From Devosia sp. FKR38 (GTDB taxonomy: Bacteria; Pseudomonadota; Alphaproteobacteria; Rhizobiales; Devosiaceae), in the NCBI RefSeq assembly GCF_005222805.1, contig NZ_STGC01000005.1:2023651-2087650 (forward strand): 64,000 bases of DNA, read 5' to 3'. The stretch's first letter is position 1. Each line of letters begins with the position of its first letter. Below, one piece after another: positions 41,433 to 50,113 of this stretch. The position numbers were made by a program, and so were the translations under genes. The notes under the pieces were generated by a model. It was not told the DNA's origin. It worked only from the letters and a program-made list of their open reading frames with translations, and searched no databases.

Positions 41433-42796
41433 CACACCACCTCCAGATAGGCGCTGAACTCAAGGTCCGTCACCTGCGAGGCAAAGCCGGCAATCTCCTG
41501 CCGCTTGCAGTTGACGAACATCGACTGCAACACCGGATCAAAGATGCGCGGGATCATGTCGCCATCCTCGAACGCATTGACGGCCGAAGCCCAGTCCGCC
41601 GGCAGCTTGGGCAGACGCTCCGAATAGGCCCGCCCGGCAAAGGGCTTGGGCGGCTTCTTGCTGTCCTCGATCCCCGCCAGCGCCGCGCCCAGAATGCCCG
41701 CTAGCACCAGATAGGGATTGGCATCGGCCCCGGCCACGCGGTGCTCGATACGCCGCGCCTTGGGATTGCCACCCGGAATGCGCACCGCCGTGGTGCGGTT
41801 CTCATAGCCCCAGGAAATTGCGCTTGGCGCATGGGTGTCCGGCCGCAGCCGGCGATAGGAATTGAAATGCGGCGCGAACAGCAGCGTCGATTCCGCCATG
41901 CCGGCCAAGAGCCCGCCCACGGCATGCAGCATCACATCCGAGCCGGTCTCGGTGCCGTCGTCGAACACATTATTGCCCGCCGCATCGTTGAGGCTGAAAT
42001 GCACGTGAAAGCCATTGCCCGAGCGCGCGCCATAGGGCTTGGCCATGAAGGTGGCCACCAGCTTGTGCTTGCGCGCCACGCCCTTGACGATGCGCTTGAA
42101 CAGCACGGCATCATCGGCCGCCTTGAGCGCGTCATTGGTGTGCAGCAGGTTGATCTCGAACTGCCCCACGCCGTTCTCGGCCACGGCCGTGTCAGCCGGC
42201 ACATTCTGCTGCTCACACTGCAGATAGACGTCGCGGAAGAACTCGCCAAAGTCCTCCAACTCATCGAGCGACAGGATGGCGTCCGAATCCAGTCGCTTGC
42301 CCGTATAGGGCGAGATCGGCGGCATCGCCGAATCCGCTTCCGGATCCACCAGGTAGAATTCCAGTTCGGTCGCCACCACCGGGGTCAGCCCATGCTCGGC
42401 ATAGCGCCGCGTCACATGCGCCAGCGCCTGGCGCGGGTCACCCAGGAAAGGCGTGCGCGCATCCTCGAACAGCCACAGTGGGATCATCGCGCTCGGTCGT
42501 GTCGTCCAGTTGATCGGCAGCGCCCCGCGCCCGGTCGGGCTGCAGATACCGTCCGTGTCACCGCTGGAGAACACCATCGGATTGCCCACGATGTCCTCGC
42601 CCCACACATCCACGCCCACGATCGACAGCGGCATGCGGATGCCGTTGTCGGCAATGCGCCGGGCCTGGTCGATGGGAATGCGCTTGCCGCGCATGATGCC
42701 GTTGAGATCGCACACCGCCGTGTGCAGCACTTCGATCTGGGGGTTCTGAGCCAGCCAGGTCACGATATCGGCGTTGCCGGTGAAATTGGTGCTCAT
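41432..42796 (-). CDS. Glutamine-synthetase-like gamma-glutamyl-amine ligase (PuuA-like)
   Basis: 454-aa GS-fold enzyme. N-terminal beta-grasp with NGIMRGKRIP, catalytic-domain VVATELEFYLVDPE, FETDINLLHT-equivalent QFEINLLHTNDAL, GNGFHVHFSL and RVAGADANPYLVLAGILGA are standard. The absence of assimilatory GS features and its pairing with a PuuB-like oxidase point to gamma-glutamylputrescine synthetase or a related amine ligase. Other amines (ethanolamine, isopropylamine) cannot be excluded. It is divergent from the PuuD-like gene across a 104-base gap. Confidence 0.87.
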   Translation of the reverse strand: MSTNFTGNADIVTWLAQNPQIEVLHTAVCDLNGIMRGKRIPIDQARRIADNGIRMPLSIVGVDVWGEDIVGNPMVFSSGDTDGICSPTGRGALPINWTTRPSAMIPLWLFEDARTPFLGDPRQALAHVTRRYAEHGLTPVVATELEFYLVDPEADSAMPPISPYTGKRLDSDAILSLDELEDFGEFFRDVYLQCEQQNVPADTAVAENGVGQFEINLLHTNDALKAADDAVLFKRIVKGVARKHKLVATFMAKPYGARSGNGFHVHFSLNDAAGNNVFDDGTETGSDVMLHAVGGLLAGMAESTLLFAPHFNSYRRLRPDTHAPSAISWGYENRTTAVRIPGGNPKARRIEHRVAGADANPYLVLAGILGAALAGIEDSKKPPKPFAGRAYSERLPKLPADWASAVNAFEDGDMIPRIFDPVLQSMFVNCKRQEIAGFASQVTDLEFSAYLEVV

Positions 42797-42900
42797 GCCT
42801 GTCCGCCGTCTTTTTTGTGTGTCATAGCCAATACCCTAGCAGGTGATCGCCCGGTTAGGGAGGCCGCCTGGCAAACACGTGCAAAAGGCAGGCCGCCCAG

Positions 42901-43671
42901 ATGGATCACCCCCGCCCCGTAATCGGTGTCATGGCCTGCGCCCGCCAGGTCGAAGGCGAATCGGCCCAGACCGTCAAGCTGCGCTATCTTGAGGGCGTCA
43001 GCCGCTTTGCCGACGCTGCGCCGGTCATCCTGCCGTCCTTTCAGGACCCGGCCAATGCTGCCGCCATCATCGCCCGCCTCGACGCCATCCTGCTCACCGG
43101 CAGCAGCTCCAATATCGACCCCGTCCGCTATGCCTCCGCCGCGCCGGCCATGGCGCCCACCGATGCTGGCCGCGATGGTTTCAGTGCCGCCCTCATCCAT
43201 GCCGCAGTCGATGCCGGCAAGCCCGTCTTCGGCATCTGTCGCGGCTTGCAGGAGATTAACGTCGCCTTTGGCGGCACCCTGCGGGACATGCGCAGCTCGC
43301 CTGCCGCCGCAACCCACCATGCCCCCGACGATGCCGATCTCGCCGCCATGTTCGGCCATGCCCATGACATCGCCGTCCTCCCCGGCAGCCTGCTTGATCG
43401 CTATGCCGGCGCAGCCAGCCTGCGCGTCAACAGCGTGCATTTCCAGGCCATCGATGCGCTGGGCCAGGGCCTGGTCGCCAATGCCACTGCCGCCGATGGC
43501 ATCATCGAGGCCATTTCGGCCAGCCACACCGCTGCCCCAGTCTTTGCGGTACAGTGGCATCCTGAGTGGCAGCCAGAGAGCCGGCCCCACGATCTCGCCT
43601 TCTGGCATTATCTGGGTCAGTCTGCGCGGGCACGCTACCTTGCCGCCCCCGGATCGGAGACTGCTTCATGA
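42901..43671 (+). CDS. Gamma-glutamyl-GABA hydrolase-like class I amidotransferase (PuuD-like)
   Basis: 256-aa peptidase C26/GATase1 protein. The nucleophile Cys113 is in VFGICRGLQEINVAFGG, and the His-X-Glu pair is in VQWHPEWQPES near the C-terminus. LLTGSSSNIDP replaces the typical LLTGGPSNV-type loop. It would cleave gamma-glutamyl-GABA to glutamate and GABA, ending the route begun by the PuuA-like ligase. It begins 104 bases from the divergent ligase gene, and its stop overlaps the dehydrogenase start (ATGA). Confidence 0.88.
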   Translation: MDHPRPVIGVMACARQVEGESAQTVKLRYLEGVSRFADAAPVILPSFQDPANAAAIIARLDAILLTGSSSNIDPVRYASAAPAMAPTDAGRDGFSAALIHAAVDAGKPVFGICRGLQEINVAFGGTLRDMRSSPAAATHHAPDDADLAAMFGHAHDIAVLPGSLLDRYAGAASLRVNSVHFQAIDALGQGLVANATAADGIIEAISASHTAAPVFAVQWHPEWQPESRPHDLAFWHYLGQSARARYLAAPGSETAS

Positions 43672-45095
43672 TTGCTTTTGATACGCGCCTGCTGATCGGC
43701 GGCGAGTCCGTTGCTGGCCAGGGTGCCATTGAAACGGCCTACGACCCCGCCCGCGGCACTGCCATTGCCGACGTTGCCTCGGCAAGCCCGGAGCAGATCG
43801 ACGCTGCTGTCCAGGCCGCCAACACCGCTTACAAGTCCTGGTCCCGTTTCACCCCGCGCGAACGCAGCAAGGCCCTGCTGGCCATTGCCGATGCCATCGA
43901 ATCCCGCGTCGCCAACCTGGCTGCCATCGAATCGCGCAATGCCGGCAAGCCGCTGCGCTTTGTCGAAGCCGGTGAACTGGCCAATGTCGCCGATGTCTTC
44001 CGCTTCTTTGCCACCGCCGTGCGCAACATGCCGGCCCCCGCTGCCGGCAACTACCGCTCGTCCCGCCACACCAGCCTTATCCGCCGCGACCCCATCGGCG
44101 TCATCGCCCAGATCGCGCCCTGGAACTATCCGCTGCTCATGGCCGCCTGGAAGATCGCCCCGGCCATCGCTGCCGGCAATGCTGTGGTCATCAAGCCCTC
44201 GGAAATGACCCCGCTGAGCCTGCTCGCTCTGGGCGAGATCTTCACCGACATCCTGCCCCCCGGCGTCGTCAACATCGTCTGCGGCAATGGCCCGGACGTG
44301 GGCCGCCAGCTCATCTCGCATGATCTGGTGCGCATGATCTCGCTCACCGGCGACATCCGCACCGGCCGCGCCGTGCTCGAAGCCGCCGCCGGCCCCATGA
44401 TCAAGCGCACCCATCTCGAGCTGGGGGGCAAGGCCCCGGTCATCGTCTGCAACGATGCCGATCTCGACAAGCTCGTCGAGACGCTGCGCGAAGCCAGCTT
44501 CTACAATGCCGGCCAGGATTGCACCGCCGCCTGCCGCATCTTCGTGCAGTCCGGCGTCGCCCAGGCCCTTACCGACAAGCTCGAAACCATGGTCGGCCAG
44601 CTCGTCTATGGCCAGCCCGGGCGCACCGATGTCGAATTCGGCCCGGTCATCAGCGCTCGCCAGCAGGAGCGCGTCACTGGCTTTGTCGAACGCGCCCGCG
44701 CCGCCGGCGCCGACGTCATGCAGCGCTCGGTCACGGAAGCCGCCGGCTTCTTCGTCGCCCCGGCGCTGGTCGTCGCGCCCATCGAAGCCGAGATCGTGCA
44801 AAAAGAGGTCTTCGGCCCCGTCGTCAGTCTCACCCGCTTTGACGAGGTGCAGACCGCCATCGACTGGGCCAATGCCTCTGAATATGGCCTGGGCTCCTCG
44901 GTCTGGTCAGCCCGCACCGACACCGCCATCGAGATCGCCAATGCGCTCGAATATGGCGTCACCTGGATCAATACCCATGGCGTCATGGCCACCGAAATGC
45001 CCCATGGCGGCATGAAGAATTCCGGCTATGGCTCCGATCTCTCCATGCAGTCGCTGATCGACTACACCCAGATCCGTCACCTCATGCTGGGGTGA
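43668..45095 (+). CDS. Aminobutyraldehyde-type aldehyde dehydrogenase (PatD/YdcW-like)
   Basis: 475-aa NAD-dependent aldehyde dehydrogenase. Glu251 in LELGGKAPVIV and nucleophile Cys285 in NAGQDCTAACR are present. The GQDCTAACR context, the DVFRFFA region and the ending NTHGVMATEMPHGGMKNSGYG resemble gamma-aminobutyraldehyde dehydrogenase (YdcW/PatD) more than PuuC. ATG 43668 overlaps the hydrolase stop; the open frame back to 43566 is a shadow. It could oxidise gamma-glutamyl-aminobutyraldehyde or free aminobutyraldehyde. Confidence 0.9.
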   Translation: MIAFDTRLLIGGESVAGQGAIETAYDPARGTAIADVASASPEQIDAAVQAANTAYKSWSRFTPRERSKALLAIADAIESRVANLAAIESRNAGKPLRFVEAGELANVADVFRFFATAVRNMPAPAAGNYRSSRHTSLIRRDPIGVIAQIAPWNYPLLMAAWKIAPAIAAGNAVVIKPSEMTPLSLLALGEIFTDILPPGVVNIVCGNGPDVGRQLISHDLVRMISLTGDIRTGRAVLEAAAGPMIKRTHLELGGKAPVIVCNDADLDKLVETLREASFYNAGQDCTAACRIFVQSGVAQALTDKLETMVGQLVYGQPGRTDVEFGPVISARQQERVTGFVERARAAGADVMQRSVTEAAGFFVAPALVVAPIEAEIVQKEVFGPVVSLTRFDEVQTAIDWANASEYGLGSSVWSARTDTAIEIANALEYGVTWINTHGVMATEMPHGGMKNSGYGSDLSMQSLIDYTQIRHLMLG

Positions 45096-45126
45096 CGGAC
45101 CCCGGGCCCGTCACCGTCTATGCATC

Positions 45127-46152
45127 TCAGGCGATCTCGATCACGGCCTTGATCAGCCCGCTCTTCTGCGTCGCCCAGCGCGGCAGGTCGGTCACTGCCC
45201 CCGCCAGCGTCGTGCGGTGGGTGATCAGCTTGTCGATCGGCACCTGGCCATTGCGAATGGCCGCAATCACCCGCTCGAAATCGACCGAGGTGGCATTGCG
45301 GCTGCCGAAGATCGACATTTCCTTGCGGTGGAAGTCACTGTCCACAAAGGTGATGTCGCCCTTGACCACGCTCACCAGCACATAGCGCCCGCCATGGGCC
45401 ACGAAGTCGAAGCCCTTTTCGATCGAGCCCTGGTTGCCCGTGGCGTCGAACACCACGTCAAAGCCTTCGCCATCGGTCGCCGCAGCCACCTGTGCATCCA
45501 CGCTGTCATCAGCAGTGATCGTGCCGGCAATGGAGAACAGATCGCGCGCCGCGGCCAGCCGCTCCTGGTCGCGGTCCATGACGGTCACCTTGGCGCCCGA
45601 GAGGGTTGCAAACAGCACCGCGCCAAAGCCGATCGGCCCGGCGCCGATCACCAGCACGCGGTCGGTATCATCCAGGCTCGCCCGGCGCACCGCATGGGCG
45701 CCAATGGCCAGGAACTCCACCGTCGCGCAGGCGTCGGCCGACAGGCCCTCGGCCCGCACCAGGTTCTTGGCTGGCAGTGAGATGAATTCGGCCATGCCGC
45801 CATCGCGATGCACACCCAGCACGGCAATCTTGGTGCAGCAATTGGGCTTGCCGCGCCGGCAGGCAATGCAGGTCCCGCACGACAGATAGGGGTTCACCAC
45901 CACCACTTCGCCGGCCTTGAAGTCGCTGTCGCCCGGCTCCACCACTTCCACGGCCAGCTCATGGCCCATCACGCGCGGATAGGCCAGGAACGGGTGCTTG
46001 CCCTCATAGATGTGATAGTCGGTGCCGCAGATCCCAACGCGCCGCGGCCGCACCAGCACTTCGCCGGGCGCCCGCTCCGCCTTGGGGCGCTCGATCACGC
46101 TCAACACGCCGGGTTCCGAACAGATCAGAGCGTTCATCGCAGTCATGGTCAT
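45127..46152 (-). CDS. Zinc-dependent sugar-acid/polyol dehydrogenase (MDR family)
   Basis: 341-aa medium-chain dehydrogenase. Catalytic zinc residues are Cys42 in GICGTDYHIYEG and His64 in VMGHELAVEV. The structural zinc Cys cluster is CGTCIACRRGKPNC. NAD motif VLVIGAGPIGFGAV. The sequence resembles L-galactonate-5-dehydrogenase-type enzymes (also GSRNAT in the C-terminal part). It is divergent from the GntR gene and next to a ribose-type importer, so it probably oxidises the imported sugar derivative. Several in-frame ATGs (46152, 46146, 46137) exist; three CAGGACC copies lie upstream. Confidence 0.87.
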   Translation of the reverse strand: MTMTAMNALICSEPGVLSVIERPKAERAPGEVLVRPRRVGICGTDYHIYEGKHPFLAYPRVMGHELAVEVVEPGDSDFKAGEVVVVNPYLSCGTCIACRRGKPNCCTKIAVLGVHRDGGMAEFISLPAKNLVRAEGLSADACATVEFLAIGAHAVRRASLDDTDRVLVIGAGPIGFGAVLFATLSGAKVTVMDRDQERLAAARDLFSIAGTITADDSVDAQVAAATDGEGFDVVFDATGNQGSIEKGFDFVAHGGRYVLVSVVKGDITFVDSDFHRKEMSIFGSRNATSVDFERVIAAIRNGQVPIDKLITHRTTLAGAVTDLPRWATQKSGLIKAVIEIA

Positions 46153-46153
46153 G

Positions 46154-46181
46154 GGTCCTGTATGGGTCCTGCTTGGTCCTG
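46154..46181. repeat. Three phased GGTCCTG direct repeats upstream of the dehydrogenase
   Basis: GGTCCTG occurs at 46154, 46165 and 46175, spaced 11 and 10 bp, starting two bases before the dehydrogenase start on the minus strand. On that strand each copy reads CAGGACC and includes an AGGA Shine-Dalgarno core. They may be regulator half-sites or a duplicated ribosome-binding region. Confidence 0.45.
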
Positions 46182-46284
46182 GCCGGACCGCTTGGCGCCG
46201 TCACGCAGCCGGGCTGGTGCCCGGCGCACTGGCGGGCCAGATGCGGAGACAAACCGTCTGGACAAGTCCTCGTCAAATTGTTTT

Positions 46285-46294
46285 TTATCGATAA
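46285..46294. promoter_or_regulatory. Palindrome upstream of the GntR gene
   Basis: TTATCGATAA is a perfect 10-bp palindrome in a locally AT-rich stretch, 25-34 bases ahead of the preferred GntR start and in the divergent gap to the dehydrogenase. It is a candidate operator for the adjacent regulator. Confidence 0.4.
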
Positions 46295-46318
46295 GTGAAA
46301 GACAGGAGCAGCGCCGCC

Positions 46319-47209
46319 GTGAAGACTGACACCGTATTCAAGCAGGCCTTCAACCAGACACTGACCCTGCTCAGCGCCGCCGGTACCGGCGCCCCCCTGC
46401 CCTCGGAAAATGCCCTCAGCGCCGATCTCGGTGTCAGCCGCACCACCGTGCGCAAGGTGCTCGCCCATCTGGCCGAGCGCGGCTACATCACCGGCCAGGG
46501 GCGCAACCGCATCATCGCCACCGCTGTGCCCGACGATGCCCATTTCCCCCACACCGAAACCATCGCCACGGCCCAGCAGGTGGAAGTCCATTTCATGGAA
46601 TGGATGCTGCGCGGCCATGCCCAGCCCGGCACCCAGATCAATGAACTCGAGCTGGCCCGCGCCTTTGGCGTCGGCACCACCGGCATCCGCGAATTCCTCA
46701 ACCGCTTCCGCCGCTTTGGCCTGATCGCCAAGCGCCCCAATGCCGGCTGGGTCTTTATGGGCTTCACCCGCGACTTCGCCATGGAACTGTTCGAGATCCG
46801 CGAGATGTTCGAGCTGCGGTCGGCCCGCGCCCTCGTCCGCCTGCCGGATAGCGCCACCATCTGGCCCCGTCTGCGCGCCATCGAGCGCCAGCATCACGAG
46901 CTGCTCAACCAGATCGACGCCCGTTTCCAGGACTTCTCCGACCTCGACAACCGCTTCCACCGGCTCATCAATTCGGCGGTGCCCAATCGCTTCATCGATG
47001 ATTTCTACGACATCATCACCTTCATTTTTCACTACCACTACCAGTGGAACAAGCGCGACGAGCGCCTGCGCAACGAGACCGCCATCCGCGAGCATCTGGC
47101 CTATATCCAGGCCCTCTTCAGTCGCGATCTGGTCCAGGTTCATGCCGCCTGCAGCCTCCATCTCGCCTCCGCCCGCAAGACCATGCTGGCGGCCTTTGAC
47201 GCCCACTGA
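46319..47209 (+). CDS. GntR-type regulator with two winged-helix domains and an FCD-like domain
   Basis: 296 aa from GTG 46319 (AGGAG upstream); GTG 46295 would add eight residues. Residues about 10-70 form a GntR winged helix (LPSENALSADLGVSRTTVRK, then ERGYITGQGRNRII). Residues about 85-148 form a second one (GTQINELELARAFGVGTTGI, then FGLIAKRPNAGWVF). A FadR C-terminal-like helical domain follows with EIREMFELRSARALV and DNRFHRLI. Duplicated DNA-binding domains are unusual for GntR proteins. It lies between the dehydrogenase and the ribose-type importer, presumably controlling both. Confidence 0.85.
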   Translation: MKTDTVFKQAFNQTLTLLSAAGTGAPLPSENALSADLGVSRTTVRKVLAHLAERGYITGQGRNRIIATAVPDDAHFPHTETIATAQQVEVHFMEWMLRGHAQPGTQINELELARAFGVGTTGIREFLNRFRRFGLIAKRPNAGWVFMGFTRDFAMELFEIREMFELRSARALVRLPDSATIWPRLRAIERQHHELLNQIDARFQDFSDLDNRFHRLINSAVPNRFIDDFYDIITFIFHYHYQWNKRDERLRNETAIREHLAYIQALFSRDLVQVHAACSLHLASARKTMLAAFDAH

Positions 47210-47448
47210 CCCAGCAGTGCCCGCTGCCGCCACAAGCCCGATTGCGGTGCACGAGTCGCAAATTGCTCCTTGACGGAAGTTATTTTAGAATGTTTGATCC
47301 ACGCCAAGCGAAAACAGATCATACATTCTTTGCTCTGTTTACTCTGCATAAAAAACATTTTGCAGGCTGCTTGAGACGTGCATAGATATCACGCGCGCTG
47401 ACGGACACAGAATATCCGCAGCACCGCGCACAAAGGGAGAGAAGAACC
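47210..47448 (+). promoter_or_regulatory. AT-rich intergenic promoter region of the ribose-type ABC operon
   Basis: A 239-base gap whose middle (about 47270-47370) is much more AT-rich than the rest of the window. TTGACG at 47271 with TTTGAT 17 bases later is a weak sigma-70-like pair. No clean palindrome stands out. It must hold the promoter of the importer operon; a GGGAGAG ribosome-binding site lies at the downstream end. Confidence 0.4.
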
Positions 47449-48432
47449 ATGAATTTCAGCAAGTTGAATCGCCGCGCCGTGATGGGCCTGTCCGCAGTCG
47501 CCCTGGCTGCAGGCATGCTCGGCGTGTCTCCGGCCTCCGCGCAGGACGTCACGATCCCGATCATCGTCAAGGACACCACGTCCTTCTACTGGCAGATCGT
47601 TCTGGCCGGCGCCCGCGCCGCTGGTAAGGATCTCGGCGTCAATGTTCCCGAACTGGGCGCCCAGGCCGAAACCGACATCAACGGCCAGATCTCGATCCTC
47701 GAGAACGCCGTTGCCGGCAAGCCCGCTGCCGTGGTGATCGCCCCCACCGAAAAGTCGGCTCTCGGCGCGCCGATCACCGAAGCCGCCAAGTCCGTTCCGA
47801 TCATCGGCATCGACTCCTCGGCTGACTCGACCGCCTTCACCTCGTTCCTGACCACCGACAACGTCCAGGGCGGCCGTATTGCAGCCCAGGGCCTGGTTGC
47901 CGCCGTCAAGGCTGCCACCGGCAAGGAAGAGGGCGAAGTCGCCCTGATCACCTCGGTGCCGAACGCCGGCTCGCTCGAAGAGCGCAAGCAGGGCTTTATC
48001 GAAGAGCTCGCCAAGTACCCGGGCATCAAGCTGGTTGCCGACAAATATGCCGATGGTCAGGCCGCAACCGGCCTCAACATCACCACCGACCTGCTGACCG
48101 CCAATCCCAACCTGGTCGGCATCTTCGCCTCCAACCTGATCATGGCCCAGGGCGCTGGTCAGGCCCTCGCTGAAAACGGCGTTGCCGACAAGGTTTCGCT
48201 GATCGGCTTCGACAGCGACGAAAAGCTCGTTGGCTTCCTCAAGGACGGCACCATCGATGGCCTGGTCGTTCAGGACCCCTACCGCATGGGCTATGACGGC
48301 ATCAAGACGGCCCTCGCCGCCTCCAAGGGCGAAAAGGTCGAGGCGTTTGTCGACACCGGTGCGAACCTGATCACCACCGCCAACATGGAAGAAGCCCGCA
48401 GCCAGGAACTGTTGAACCCCAAGGTCAACTAG
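47449..48432 (+). CDS. Sugar ABC transporter substrate-binding protein (ribose type)
   Basis: 327-aa type I periplasmic binding protein of the RbsB class. Signal peptide residues about 1-32, starting MNFSKLNRRAVMGL and ending ASAQ. The mature part has TSFYWQIVLAGARAAGKDLG, PAAVVIAPTEKSALGAPI, GIDSSADSTAFTSF and VQDPYRMGYDGIKTAL, the expected ligand-pocket regions. GGGAGAG precedes ATG. It starts a three-gene importer operon next to the GntR gene. Ligand probably a pentose, polyol or sugar acid. Confidence 0.92.
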   Translation: MNFSKLNRRAVMGLSAVALAAGMLGVSPASAQDVTIPIIVKDTTSFYWQIVLAGARAAGKDLGVNVPELGAQAETDINGQISILENAVAGKPAAVVIAPTEKSALGAPITEAAKSVPIIGIDSSADSTAFTSFLTTDNVQGGRIAAQGLVAAVKAATGKEEGEVALITSVPNAGSLEERKQGFIEELAKYPGIKLVADKYADGQAATGLNITTDLLTANPNLVGIFASNLIMAQGAGQALAENGVADKVSLIGFDSDEKLVGFLKDGTIDGLVVQDPYRMGYDGIKTALAASKGEKVEAFVDTGANLITTANMEEARSQELLNPKVN

Positions 48433-48480
48433 TCCGGCTATCCGGGGCGCGCTGCGGATTGACTCCGCCGGGCGCCCCGG
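48432..48480 (+). terminator. Attenuating hairpin between binding protein and ATPase genes
   Basis: Nine-bp arms CCGGGGCGC and GCGCCCCGG enclose 31 bases with an inner GCGG/CCGC pairing, beginning right after the binding-protein stop. Only TTCC follows, so it probably stabilises the upstream message or terminates partially. Confidence 0.55.
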
Positions 48481-48546
48481 TTCCAATTGCGCCGTGACGG
48501 TCAGGCACAAGGACCGCGCGGCACTGCCACGGCGGGGGAACTCACA

Positions 48547-50091
48547 GTGACTGATCTATCAACGGGCGCCGCCATGCGCAGCGGCAGCCCTGACGCGTCG
48601 TCGAACGCGGATGCGCAACCCATCCTTGAGCTGCGCGAGCTGGAGAAGCGCTATGGCTTCATCCAGGCGCTCAAGCCCGCCTCGCTGGCCTTCCGCCGCG
48701 GCGAAATCCACGCCATCGTCGGCGAGAATGGCGCCGGCAAATCCACCCTGATCAAGCTGCTCACCGGCGTCATCCGCCGCACCGGCGGCAAGATCGTCTG
48801 GAACGGCGCCGAGGTCGAGCTCGCCACCCCCAATGAGGCCATTGCCCACGGCATCAATGCCGTGCACCAGGAAGTGGTGCTCTGCCGCCATCTCAGCGTG
48901 GCTGCCAATATTTTCCTCGGCGACGAGGCCGTCAAATTCGGCCTGCTGCAGAAGCGCGAAATGACCCGCGCTGCCCAGAAGATCCTCGACGACATGGGCT
49001 TCAACCTGCCCGCCGATATCCTCTTGGGCGATCTCACCATCGGTCAGCAGCAGCTGGTCGCCACCGCCCGCGCCTCGCTACGCGGCACCAAATTCATCAT
49101 CTTTGATGAGCCCACCGCCTATCTCACCCGCTCGGAGGCGGCACAGCTCTTCGCGCTCATCCGCCGGCTCAAGGACGAAGGCGTCACCATCGTCTACATC
49201 AGCCACCGCATGGAGGAAGTCTTCGAGCTGGCCGACCGCGTCTCGGTGCTGCGCGACGGCACCCTGGTGGGCACGCGCAACATTTCCGACACCAATGATG
49301 CCGAGCTGGTCGCCCTGATGATCAACCGCTCGCTCGAGCAGATCTACCACAAGGAAGCCATTCCCCTCGGCAAGGTCCTGCTGGAGACTCGCAATCTCAG
49401 CGGCAAGGGCTTCAACAATGTCTCGCTCACGGTCCGCGCTGGCGAGATCGTCGGCCTCTATGGCCTGATCGGCGCCGGCCGTAGCGAATTCGCGCTCAGC
49501 GTCTTCGGCCGCAATCCCAAGACCGCGGGCGACATCGTCTGGCAGGGCAATGTGGTCGACATGCGCAATGAGCGCACCGCCATCGACCTGGGCATTGCTC
49601 TGGCCCCCGAGAGCCGCCGCGACCAGGGCCTCAATCTCAACCTGCCCATTGGGCTCAACATCAACCTGCCGGTCTATGACCAGATCAACAGCGGCATTGT
49701 GGTCAATGCCGGCGAGGAAAAGCGCCGCGCCGACCAGCAGATCAAGGATCTGGGTATCAAGACGCCGTCGCGCAATTCGCTGGCCTCGTCCATGTCCGGC
49801 GGCAACCAGCAGAAGATCGTCATCGGCAAATGGCTCAACCATGGCGCCGAACTCTTCATCTTCGACGAGCCCACCGTGGGCGTCGACGTCGGCACCAAGG
49901 CCGAGATCTATCGCCTCTTTGCCAAGCTGCTCAAGAATGGTGCCGGCATCATCCTGATCTCGTCCTATCTGCCCGAGGTCTATGAGCTGGCCGATACGCT
50001 GCACGTCTTCCGGGACGGGCATCTGGTGGGCAGTCAGGCCTACCGTGAAAAAACGCACGAAGACATCCTCGCCGAGGCCATCGGCGTCTGA
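48547..50091 (+). CDS. Sugar ABC transporter ATP-binding protein (RbsA type, two ATPase domains)
   Basis: 514-aa double ATPase. First domain: Walker A GENGAGKSTLIKLLTG, signature LTIGQQQLVATARA, Walker B FIIFDEPTAYL. Second domain: degenerate Walker A GLIGAGRSEFALSV, signature MSGGNQQKIVIGKWL, Walker B LFIFDEPTVGVDVG. The degeneracy is normal for RbsA proteins. The start is GTG 48547 with GGGGGA seven bases upstream; a TTG at 48487 in frame is less likely. It lies between the binding protein and permease genes. Confidence 0.92.
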   Translation: MTDLSTGAAMRSGSPDASSNADAQPILELRELEKRYGFIQALKPASLAFRRGEIHAIVGENGAGKSTLIKLLTGVIRRTGGKIVWNGAEVELATPNEAIAHGINAVHQEVVLCRHLSVAANIFLGDEAVKFGLLQKREMTRAAQKILDDMGFNLPADILLGDLTIGQQQLVATARASLRGTKFIIFDEPTAYLTRSEAAQLFALIRRLKDEGVTIVYISHRMEEVFELADRVSVLRDGTLVGTRNISDTNDAELVALMINRSLEQIYHKEAIPLGKVLLETRNLSGKGFNNVSLTVRAGEIVGLYGLIGAGRSEFALSVFGRNPKTAGDIVWQGNVVDMRNERTAIDLGIALAPESRRDQGLNLNLPIGLNINLPVYDQINSGIVVNAGEEKRRADQQIKDLGIKTPSRNSLASSMSGGNQQKIVIGKWLNHGAELFIFDEPTVGVDVGTKAEIYRLFAKLLKNGAGIILISSYLPEVYELADTLHVFRDGHLVGSQAYREKTHEDILAEAIGV

Positions 50092-50113
50092 ACGCCCCAG
50101 ACTGGAGACAACA

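Noticed and set aside
42797..42900. CACGTG-centred sequence (GCAAACACGTGCAA) in the ligase/hydrolase divergent gap
   Set aside because: Symmetry beyond the central six bases is poor and no adjacent regulator exists, so I did not list it as an operator.
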